This document shows, piece after piece, positions 1 through 7,600 of a DNA stretch of 8,268 bases. The DNA comes from a bacterium. Its GTDB lineage: Bacteria > Bdellovibrionota_C > UBA2361 > SZUA-149. Made by a program: the position numbers and the translations under genes. The stretch's first letter is position 1. Every line of letters starts with the position of its first letter. Below the pieces are notes generated by a model. The model worked only from the letters and a program-made list of their open reading frames with translations, did not search any database and was not told the origin of the DNA. The stretch spans positions 1 through 8,268 of the forward strand of contig QIGM01000171.1 in NCBI GenBank assembly GCA_003230795.1, written 5' to 3'.

Positions 1-1291
1 AAGCCATCAGTATCCCAAGTTTCGCCGGCATAATATGCGCAGCGTCTGAGAAGGCGAGGGTGGCTATAAATAGAGACATTGTAAATCCAATTCCCGAAAG
101 GCATGAGGCCCCATACACATGTAGCCAGGTTACGCCTTTGGGGAGGCTTGCAAGCTTGAGTTTTACCGCGAGATAGCTTGCCCCGAAGACCCCTATTTGT
201 TTCCCGACAAATAATCCAGCGATGATTCCTAAAGAAACGTGGTGAGTAACAGCGGACTTTACATCGCCTTGAAGCGATACTCCGGCATTCGCAAGAGCAA
301 AGATAGGCATGATGACAAAGGCGACCCAGGTGTGAAGTCCAGCCTCGAAACGAAGCAAGGGCGAGCCGGCTAGCTCGCAAAGACGCTCTATTTTATAAAT
401 CGCTCGCTGTTGTTCGGCACTCGTGAGGAAGCTTTCTCTTACGGCGTTGTCTTGCTCGAAAAGAGCAAAGTGAGGTTTTGCTCGAACACGAAAGCGCAAG
501 GCGTCTATATGAATTCTTGCAGGAATTGTCATCGCAGCAAGTACTCCGGCAATAGTCGCGTGGACTCCCGATTTAAGAACGCAGAACCATAAAATGCTCG
601 AAAGAATAACGTAAGGGACGCCGTTTCTTACGCCCAAATAGTTCAATGCCGCGAGAAGAGCCAGTAGACCAAACCCAATATACAAGTAGCCAGCGGCTAC
701 ACTATCTGTGTAGAAAACCGCAATCACGAGGACAGCACCGATATCATCGACAATTGCCAGAGCTGCGAGAAATACTTTTAAGGAAAGTGGAACCCCTTTG
801 CCGACTAGAGCAAGGATACCAAGCGCGAAGGCGATATCGGTCGCCATCGGAATACCCCAACCAGAGAGACTGTCTGTTCCCAAATTGAAGTAAACGTAAA
901 ATAGGGCAGGTACCACCATTCCGCCAATAGCGCCGGCGATTGGGAGAGCAGCTTTCTTAAGTGACGCCAACTCCCCTACGAGAGCCTCTCGTTTAATTTC
1001 AAGGCCCACTGCGAAAAAGAATATCGCCATCAAGCCGTCGTTAATCCAAAGATGTAATGCTTTACTCAGTTTTGCGTCACCAAAGCCGATCGTGAATGGG
1101 GTTTCCCAAAGAGAGTGATAAGAGTGTGACCAAGGAGAATTGGCCCACAATAAGGCGACGACCGCGCAAAGGACCAAAACAATGCCGCCAGAGGCAGAGC
1201 TGTGAACGAAGGCGTTGAAAGGTGTGAGTAGGCGTTCTATAGGACGAGGCTTTTCTTTTTCTTCGTCCGCTTCGCTTATAGATGCATTCAT
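1..1291 (-). CDS. nhaA: Na+/H+ antiporter NhaA, C-terminus cut by window edge
   Basis: Inner-membrane sodium/proton antiporter that exports Na+ (or Li+) in exchange for protons, for pH and salt homeostasis. Translating the minus strand from 1291 gives 430 codons open to the left edge. NhaA hallmarks appear in order: GGIVLVLCAVVALLWANS (about 35-52), FFFAVGLEIKRE (91-102), ATDIAFALG (150-158), AIVDDIGAV (179-187) with the paired aspartates 182-183 that match the ion-binding pair of E. coli NhaA, FALANAGV (331-338), a lysine in GKQIG (363-367) at the place of the functional Lys300, and LSGIGFTMSLF (398-408). A charged segment at about 260-318 separates the two membrane halves. It is longer than in E. 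coli but is, as I recall, common in other NhaA proteins. The first 25 residues are acidic and polar, as expected for a cytoplasmic N-terminus. ATG 1291 is chosen by fit to the family; no clear Shine-Dalgarno sequence precedes it. Only a few C-terminal residues should be missing. Confidence 0.97.
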   Translation of the reverse strand, partial: MNASISEADEEKEKPRPIERLLTPFNAFVHSSASGGIVLVLCAVVALLWANSPWSHSYHSLWETPFTIGFGDAKLSKALHLWINDGLMAIFFFAVGLEIKREALVGELASLKKAALPIAGAIGGMVVPALFYVYFNLGTDSLSGWGIPMATDIAFALGILALVGKGVPLSLKVFLAALAIVDDIGAVLVIAVFYTDSVAAGYLYIGFGLLALLAALNYLGVRNGVPYVILSSILWFCVLKSGVHATIAGVLAAMTIPARIHIDALRFRVRAKPHFALFEQDNAVRESFLTSAEQQRAIYKIERLCELAGSPLLRFEAGLHTWVAFVIMPIFALANAGVSLQGDVKSAVTHHVSLGIIAGLFVGKQIGVFGASYLAVKLKLASLPKGVTWLHVYGASCLSGIGFTMSLFIATLAFSDAAHIMPAKLGILMA

Positions 1292-1384
1292 GATCAAGAG
1301 ACTAAATTCAGGGATAAATACGGCAGACAAGCCAGAAAACAGCGCGGCCTAATTAACGATAATATGTATAATTACCGGTCAATT
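1292..1384 (-). promoter_or_regulatory. AT-rich leader of nhaA, possible promoter region
   Basis: This is the 93-bp gap between the methyltransferase-fusion stop and the nhaA start. Its upstream half (about 1351-1384) is AT-rich and holds TTGACC (minus strand, 1377-1382), a good -35 match. The nearest -10-like hexamer, TATTAT (1359-1364), lies only 12 bp away, which is too close for a standard sigma-70 promoter, and other pairings fit poorly. A promoter here is plausible from composition and position, but I cannot assign its boxes. No hairpin followed by a T run is seen, so there is no obvious terminator for the upstream gene. Confidence 0.25.
1370..1384. repeat. Near-perfect palindrome beside the fusion-gene stop codon
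   Basis: The plus strand reads AATTACCGGTCAATT. The arms AATTACC and GGTcAATT pair around a CCGG centre with one extra base in one arm. It directly abuts the stop codon of the methyltransferase fusion and overlaps the TTGACC element upstream of nhaA. It could be a regulator site for nhaA, or chance in AT-rich DNA. Confidence 0.25.
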
Positions 1385-3154
1385 TTAGCAACTTTCCCGC
1401 GTAGCGATAATGAGGCACCTCGTAGCGTGTAGCTCCAGCTCGACGACTGTGGAGAATCGTTCCTTCAGCCAAGACATAATGTAGTCAGTGGAATAATAAG
1501 CTCCAGCTTCTACGGTAAAACGCTCAAACAAGAATGGCTCGGACTCAACTGGATGAATAAATTCGATTACAAGCACTGAGTTGCTAAGCGCGTTTAGTGT
1601 CTCAAGTACCGCTTCCACGCTCCAGCCAACAACGAAAACCCAATGATGGATCACGGCAAGTGCTAATGTTACGTCGAAAGATCGTGCCGGTGCAGTGAAT
1701 GGCGTCAGCTCAGAAATGTCATATACCAGTGGAAGAATTGATAGACGATCCTGTTTTTGAAACTCAAAGAGTTGATCAAGCAAACGCTCAGCGTAGTCTA
1801 GCGCGAGAACTTCAGCACCACCTCGTGCGGCGGCCACGGAAAACCGTCCATTGTTGCATCCAATATCAAGCACAGAAGCAGGAGTATGCTGAAGAAGAAT
1901 TTCATTGATCGCTTCCTCTTTCTTGCCCGTTGGAAAAACTGAACCTTCAAGCTCCGCTTGGTATCCGCCTCGATTCCAGCCTGTGTAAGCCGAAGAGGGA
2001 GTTACCTTCTCTACCCACGTCTCCAGTTCTTCTGTGATCTTTGCTAAGTCTTTTTCTTTCAAGAGCTGGAAAACGCTTTGATGGAGCGCATGAATTTCAG
2101 ACAGAGTCTCTTTGGTGCAAAGCGCCTCTATGGACGAAAAGGGAAGGATGCTCGATCTGCGCAATAGTTCGTAGAGTAAAATATTTTGCTCGGACGCGAT
2201 CAAGGCAAGTGGGTGTATCCAGGTGTCAAAGAAGGATTGGAGGAAAGGCGGTGAAACAGTAGTTGCCTCTCTTGGCCCAATAGAACAAAAGTCAACAAAA
2301 AGTGGTTGTCCGTGTCGGAACATCACATTCCCACTGTGAAGGTCTTGTAGCGAATAACCCTTAGAAATGATGCCCCGCCAAAAGCCCAAGAAAAAAAGCG
2401 CTGCGGACTTAAACATCTCAGGGGACCAATTTTTCGGACTTTGAGCTATTAGGCTTTCATGCTCGATAACGAAGTTCTGCCGCTCGTGCTCAATCTTTTT
2501 TGTAGGTACGAGCCCCATCTCGAGCAACTCTTCAATTGCAGACGGATTATCGAATAGTGACTCATAGAAGGACGCTTCTTGTTTTGTAATTCTTCGAAGC
2601 GTTCTGTTTTGCTCAAAGTAAATCGACCCGCGAAGGTCCTGACCACTCCCAGTCTCTGACTCGTTCGTACCTGTATAGGCGACCGTTTCCGAAGCACCGA
2701 AGACGTGCTCGTAGTCTCGCGGATCGAAGAATTCTGTTTGCCAAAGAAATAGCAACTCGGTGTCTTGCGGAAGAATCGGAGCTAGAGTCTTCATTACTGA
2801 AAGGTAGTTTGAAGGACTTACTGCTACGAGAAGTCCAGGTTCCCAAACTGCTATATCCGGAGATGAGACTGGAAGTGAAGCAAACTCCTTCTTCGCCTTA
2901 GAAAGATCGACGTATCCTTTTACTTCTATCTGTTTGCCACTGTCGACGCGTGCATTGTGGAGACGCACTAAATCAAGCGCCACTTTTCCCGAAGTTGAAG
3001 CGCCGTAGATTTGTATCGTACCGCATGAACCCCAAATCTCTGAGAATTTGTCAGAAAATCGCGAGATCCAATCATCGACTGATACTTCGTCAGGCCGAAA
3101 GCCCTTGGCGAAGACACTGTTGTAATCAAGTCCAAGACAGTGGATGCGTCTCAA
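1385..3154 (-). CDS. Three-part protein: Rossmann-like, kinase-like and SAM methyltransferase segments (NoeA-like)
   Basis: A 589-residue protein of unknown substrate, with no signal peptide or membrane segment, so probably cytoplasmic. Residues about 46-140 look like a Rossmann-type nucleotide-binding fold: strand IQIYGASTSGKVALDL (47-62) with a glycine-rich turn, GYVDLSKAKK (80-89), and LLVAVSPSNY (108-117). Residues about 176-400 include NWSPEMFKSAAL (242-253) and SLQDLHSGNVMF (268-279), which resembles a kinase catalytic loop with Asp271 and Asn276, followed by LFVDF (285-289) with Asp288 in a DFG-like place. Residues about 425-585 form a class I SAM methyltransferase: motif I SVLDIGCNNGRF (427-438), an acidic strand end at ALDYAE (451-456), LALAVIHHW (497-505) and VLVIEFIHP (527-535). 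From memory, the order of the last two parts matches proteins annotated as NoeA-like methyltransferases; the N-terminal part looks additional. The start is TTG at 3154: GAGGAA lies 7 bases upstream, an in-frame TAA lies just beyond, and no ATG occurs before residue 121. It lies 109 bp after the efflux operon on the same strand. The methyltransferase call is firm. The kinase-like and Rossmann-like calls rest on short motifs. Confidence 0.85.
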   Translation of the reverse strand: MRRIHCLGLDYNSVFAKGFRPDEVSVDDWISRFSDKFSEIWGSCGTIQIYGASTSGKVALDLVRLHNARVDSGKQIEVKGYVDLSKAKKEFASLPVSSPDIAVWEPGLLVAVSPSNYLSVMKTLAPILPQDTELLFLWQTEFFDPRDYEHVFGASETVAYTGTNESETGSGQDLRGSIYFEQNRTLRRITKQEASFYESLFDNPSAIEELLEMGLVPTKKIEHERQNFVIEHESLIAQSPKNWSPEMFKSAALFFLGFWRGIISKGYSLQDLHSGNVMFRHGQPLFVDFCSIGPREATTVSPPFLQSFFDTWIHPLALIASEQNILLYELLRRSSILPFSSIEALCTKETLSEIHALHQSVFQLLKEKDLAKITEELETWVEKVTPSSAYTGWNRGGYQAELEGSVFPTGKKEEAINEILLQHTPASVLDIGCNNGRFSVAAARGGAEVLALDYAERLLDQLFEFQKQDRLSILPLVYDISELTPFTAPARSFDVTLALAVIHHWVFVVGWSVEAVLETLNALSNSVLVIEFIHPVESEPFLFERFTVEAGAYYSTDYIMSWLKERFSTVVELELHATRCLIIATRESC

Positions 3155-3161
3155 AAATATA

Positions 3162-3167
3162 TTCCTC
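3162..3167 (-). promoter_or_regulatory. Ribosome binding site that fixes the TTG start
   Basis: GAGGAA on the minus strand lies 7 bases before TTG 3154-3152. Upstream in the same frame, a TAA stop falls seven codons before the TTG and there is no ATG or GTG between, so this site decides the start of the methyltransferase fusion. Confidence 0.75.
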
Positions 3168-3178
3168 GAAATATGTTA

Positions 3179-3188
3179 TTGCCGGCAA
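3179..3188. repeat. 10-bp perfect palindrome TTGCCGGCAA in the fusion-gene leader
   Basis: TTGCCGGCAA equals its own reverse complement. It sits 11 bp upstream of the GAGGAA ribosome binding site of the methyltransferase fusion. The position suits a repressor operator or a small leader hairpin, but the flanks do not extend the symmetry and a 10-bp palindrome can arise by chance. Confidence 0.3.
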
Positions 3189-3263
3189 ATCTAAAAAAGC
3201 CTTCAAATGCGACTCAGGAGGAGCCTACGACGGGGTTGAGAGTTTGAAAAGAATAAGACACCC

Positions 3264-4691
3264 CTAACCTTCCTGGGGAGCCGTCCAAGCACCACCAAAA
3301 GCCTTGTAAATCCCAACGAGATTTTTCGCCAGCTCTGCCTTACTTGCAATCATGTCATTTTCGTCACGAAGCATCGTTGCTTGACTCGTAAGAACACTGA
3401 GGAAGTCGATTAAGCCTTCACGGTACTGAGCATCAGATATCTCGAACGCGCGCTTAGAAGATGTGAACGCAGCTTTTAGTCGGTGGTGGCGCTCTTGCTC
3501 GCTCGAATAACGGAACAGGGAGTTCTCTACATCTTCAAGTGCTACTAGGACCTGAGATTCGTAGCGATGGAGAGTCTCAGTCCTCACCGCTTCTTGAGAC
3601 TTTACAAGGGATCGTAGTCGTCCAAAATCAAATGGTCGCCAGGTAATGCTCGGCCCCCAGCGGTAAGTGCCGCGACCATCAGTGAGGTCCGAAAACTCTG
3701 GTGCTTCTACGCCAAGCGAGCCACCAAGCTCGAGCTTTGGAAAAAGTTCACCAACCGCAACACCGATTCGTGCCGTTTCGGCTGCAAGTGCGCGTTCGGC
3801 GACGCGAACGTCGGGCCGTCTGCGAATTAACTCCTCGGGTGTGCCAATTTGAACTGGACCGACAAAAGTAGGAATTTTTTGAGGTGTGAGCAGATCGGTG
3901 TATAGCGCGTGCGGTTGTTTCCCAAGCAGAACAGCGAGACGGTGTAGGGCGACTCGCACTTCAGTCTCAAGCGGAGGAATGGAAGCACGTGTGCTTTCTA
4001 ACTGAGCGCTTGCTTGGGCTTGATCGAGCTCTCCGCGTAAGCCAAACTCATATTTCGCTTGTGCCACTCGCAGCGACTCTTGCTGAACGCTTACGTTCTT
4101 CTGCGCGATTTCGAGCTGTTTTTGTGCTCTGCGAAGATCAAAATAAGTTGTAGCTACTTCGGCTCTTACCACTCGTAGCACGTCTTCAACATCTGCCTCG
4201 GAGCCTTTTAATTCAGCATCACGAGCTTCTACGTCTCTGCGTAGTCGTCCGAAGAGGTCTATTTCCCAAAGCGCATCAATGCTACCGGAGTAGGCTTCGA
4301 ACTCGAAACCTGAACTGCCCGAGGAGCCGTCGTCTCCGGGGAACCGAGCGCCGGAGTCTTCACCTTCCTCATAAGATGCGTTCACTTCGGCACCGGGAGT
4401 GAGCTCAGCGACTGCGTTTCTACGTAAGGCTCGGGCTCGCATAACACGGGCTAAGGACTGCAGAACGTCTTTATTGGCACTCTCTGCGTCCGCAAGGAGA
4501 GAATCCAACATGGGGTCACTAAAGCCGGACCACCACTTGGTATCAATCTGTTCATAGAGAAACACCTCGGACTCAGCTGAGCGGAATTTGGACTCAAGTT
4601 CCCATTCCGGCTCTTGGTAGTCAGGTCCCACGGTGCAGGAACTAAAAAGCAGGAAAGAAACAAGGGTAAATAAAATAGGATGCAGTTTCAT
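3264..4691 (-). CDS. Outer-membrane factor lipoprotein of RND efflux pump (NodT/OprM family)
   Basis: The outer-membrane channel of the tripartite pump: a TolC-like trimer giving substrates an exit from the adaptor and permease. The protein has 475 residues, normal for the family. It begins with a lipoprotein signal: a basic residue, a hydrophobic stretch, then FSSC with Cys19 as the lipidated residue and the typical CTVGPDYQEPE just after. The -3 position is Phe instead of Leu, a mild departure from the usual lipobox. Two outer-membrane-efflux repeats follow. Family landmarks are ALWEIDLFGRLRRDVEA (140-156), YFDLRRAQKQLEIA (183-196), LIRRRPDVRVAERAL (288-302), GELFPKLELGGSLG (314-327), WRPFDFGRLRS (351-361), YREGLIDFLSVLTSQ (423-437) and the C-terminal IYKAFGGAW (461-469). 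The chosen ATG (4691) lies one base after the permease stop and starts the signal peptide exactly. The frame stays open upstream to 4877, but that extension lies inside the permease gene and would bury the signal peptide. Confidence 0.95.
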   Translation of the reverse strand: MKLHPILFTLVSFLLFSSCTVGPDYQEPEWELESKFRSAESEVFLYEQIDTKWWSGFSDPMLDSLLADAESANKDVLQSLARVMRARALRRNAVAELTPGAEVNASYEEGEDSGARFPGDDGSSGSSGFEFEAYSGSIDALWEIDLFGRLRRDVEARDAELKGSEADVEDVLRVVRAEVATTYFDLRRAQKQLEIAQKNVSVQQESLRVAQAKYEFGLRGELDQAQASAQLESTRASIPPLETEVRVALHRLAVLLGKQPHALYTDLLTPQKIPTFVGPVQIGTPEELIRRRPDVRVAERALAAETARIGVAVGELFPKLELGGSLGVEAPEFSDLTDGRGTYRWGPSITWRPFDFGRLRSLVKSQEAVRTETLHRYESQVLVALEDVENSLFRYSSEQERHHRLKAAFTSSKRAFEISDAQYREGLIDFLSVLTSQATMLRDENDMIASKAELAKNLVGIYKAFGGAWTAPQEG

Positions 4692-4692
4692 G

Positions 4693-7600
4693 CTACGCGC
4701 GTGCCTCCATGGATGCAGTAGAGCCATGTCGAACAGGCGAACTGTTGTCAAGGTGTTCAGCGGATTTCGTTCCTGCGATGACCGAGTACAGAACTGGAAC
4801 GACAAACAAGGTAAATACGGTTCCAATAAGCATCCCAGAGACAAGCACAATCCCAATACTATTCCTCGCTCCTGCACCAGCGCCGGATGCGATAATTAGA
4901 GGAAAGTGACCAACAACTGTAGCCACGGTTGTCATGAGAACCGGGCGTAGTCGTACTGATGCCGCTTCAATCGCAGCGCTACTTCGCGAATGACCTTGTT
5001 CTTGAAGTTGATTAGCGAACTCTACGATTAAGATTCCGTTTTTAGCGACAAGCCCAACGAGCGTAACAAGTCCCACTTGGGAATAAATGTTCATCGTCGT
5101 CGCCCCCAAAAAAGGGAAGAGAAGGGCGCCGCCGAGTGCAAGCGGCACCGAACCAGCTAGAATAATAAAAGGGTCGCGGAAGCTCTCAAACTGAGCCGCG
5201 AGTACGAGGTAGATTAGTATGACAGAGAACAAGAGTGTGAGCAGAAGTGTGCTTCCCTCTTTGCGTAGCTGTCTCGACTCTCCTGCATAGTCTATCTCGA
5301 AGCCCACTGGAAGAATCTCGGCTGCTTTCGTTTCGAGTGCGGCAAGTCCCTCGTCAATGCTCACCCCTGGTACTATGGCCCCCTGAATCGTAACTGAGTT
5401 GAGTTGCTGGAAGCGTTTCAATTCTCTCGGCTGAACTCTCTCTTCGATTCGAGCGACGGTGGATAAGGGAATGAGTGTTTCATTAGGACCCCGGATGTGG
5501 AGCTGCTCAAGTTGTGAAGGGTTAAGTCTATTGGCCCGTTCCGCTTGCGGAATAACTTTGTAGCTTCGTCCGGCGATATTAAACCGATTAGCGTAGTTAC
5601 CACCGGTGTAAGCCGAAATATCAGCACCTACGCTTCGTAGATCTAGCCCCATAGCAGCAACCTTGTCGCGGTCGATGATAATCTCAGCCTGAGGGAGATC
5701 GAATTTCAGATCAGCATCTGCAAACATGAACTTCCCGCTTTGGAAAGCCGCATCAACGAGTTGTCCAGCGTATTGAAAAAGTAGCTCAGGCTCTGCTGTC
5801 GAAGAGACAACGAACTCGATTGGAAAATCACTGCCGCCTGGAAGTGGTGGTGGTGTGGTGAGGATGATGCGAATTCCTGGGACATCAGCCATCTTCATCC
5901 AGGCTTCTTGTTTAATTTCCTGGGCAAGTCGCTCTCTTTCGGAGAAAGGTTTCAGCACGATTCCTGAGAAGCCAAAAGTGGCGCCTGTTACTTGAAAAGA
6001 GTTTTCGTATTCTGGGAAAGTCTGAAAGCGGTCTTGAACCATCTTTGTAAACAAGGTCGTTTGATCCAAGCTTGCATTGGGCGCCCCCTGGACGATACCG
6101 AAAACAACGCCTTGGTCTTCTCTTGGAGCTAGCTCTTTCATCGAAAACATGTAGAACGGAATAATCAGTAGCGCGAGAATGATGCCTGCGGCGATGATAC
6201 CTGCGCGAAACTCAAAAATAGCATGCAGCGCGGAAGTATATCGTTTCTGAAGTGCTTGAAACGACCGTTCAACTTTTTTCTTCAAGGGAGTAGCATGCTC
6301 TCTTCCGCGAACAAGTCGAGAAGCCATCATCGGCGAAAGGGTAAGCGCGACAAAACCCGAGACGCAAACGGCACCAGCTAAGGTGAAGGCAAATTCCTTG
6401 AAAAGCGTTCCCGTAAGTCCGCCTTGAAATCCGATTGGCGCGTAGACTGCCGCGAGCGTAATCGTCATAGAGATAATAGGGCCAATAAGCTCTCTCGCAC
6501 CAAGTATCGCTGCTTCCTGTGGGGATTTTCCTTCCTCAACGTGCCTTTCGATATTCTCGAGCATGATGATGGCGTCATCGACGACAAGTCCCACCGCGAG
6601 CACAATTGCGAGTAGGGTCAGGAGGTTTAGTGAGAAGCCGAACCAGAACATCAGCGCAGCGGCACCGACTAAGGAGAGTGGTATCGCGACGACTGGAACG
6701 AGGACCGACCGAATCGAGCCAATGAAAATAAAAATAACGAAGATTACAATCGCAACTGTTTCAGCGAGTGTCTTCACTACTTCTTGTATCGCCTCTTCGA
6801 TGTACTCAGTCGAGTCGTAAGGGACATCAAGCACTAAGCCGCTCGGCAGCCCCGCTCGGACCTCCGGTAGCACGGAGCGAATTCCCTGGACAACATCTAG
6901 AGAATTAGCATCGGGAAGAGCCCATACCCCCATAAAGATTGCCTGCTTACCACCAAACCGTACATCCTCGTCGTAGTTCTCCGCACCAAGTTCGACCGTC
7001 GCAACATCGCGTAAGCGAATTAAGGTGCCATCGACTTGTTTAACAACGAGATTCTCAAACTCTGCTTGTGATTTAAGATCGGTGTTGGTCTTCAAATTCA
7101 CGGTCACCATCGAACCCTTCGTCTGTCCGGGAGCGCTGAGATAGTTGTTTCGAAGAAGCGCTTCATTCACTTCGCTAGGACTTATGCCAACTGCAGCCAT
7201 TTGTTCTGGTTGTAGCCAGACTCTCATTGCAAAGGTTCGTGCGCCGAGGATGTCGGCGCGTTGAACTCCAGAAACCGAAGAAAGCTTGGGTTGCACAACT
7301 CTGGTGAGGTAGTCAGTGATCTGATTTGCTGCAAGATCTTCGGAAGAAAAACTGAGGTACATTGCGGCGATTCTGTCGTCGGTATTCTTGACATCGATGA
7401 CGGTCGCTTCAGCTTCCGGTGGGAGATCGTTACGAACTTGGGCTACCTTCGCTTGAATCTGGGTTAAGGCAGAGCTGGTGTCGTAGTTAAGCTCTAGGTG
7501 AGCGCTGATTTCGCTCAATCCCTGACGACTGCTCGAACTGAGGTAGTCAATTCCGTCCGCACTTGCGATCACTCGTTCGAGAGGAGTTGTGATAAATCCG

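Larger units (their letters stand above)
3155..3263 (-). other. Gap between efflux operon and methyltransferase fusion
   Basis: 109 bp without a gene. It contains the ribosome binding site and the palindrome listed separately. TTGAAG followed downstream by AATAAC gives a weak promoter-like pair with a 20-bp spacing, which is too wide to trust. A run of six T (minus strand, near 3193-3198) is not preceded by a stable GC stem, so it is not a convincing terminator. Whether the fusion gene has its own promoter cannot be decided from the sequence. Confidence 0.5.

Noticed and set aside
410..888. Plus-strand open frames across the nhaA region
   Set aside because: The minus strand gives a continuous, unmistakable NhaA translation here, so these frames are shadows.
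3232..3264. Inverted repeat ACCCC/GGGGT after the outer-membrane factor gene as a terminator
   Set aside because: The stem is only 5 bp with a loop of about 23 bases, and no T run follows directly on the minus strand.
2950..3267. Plus-strand open frame of 105 codons
   Set aside because: It is antisense to the methyltransferase fusion over most of its length, has no recognisable motif, and is best explained as a shadow of the coding frame.
4692..4877. 62-residue N-terminal extension of the outer-membrane factor reading frame
   Set aside because: It lies wholly inside the permease gene in another frame and would place the lipoprotein signal peptide internally. The ATG at 4691 starts the signal peptide exactly.
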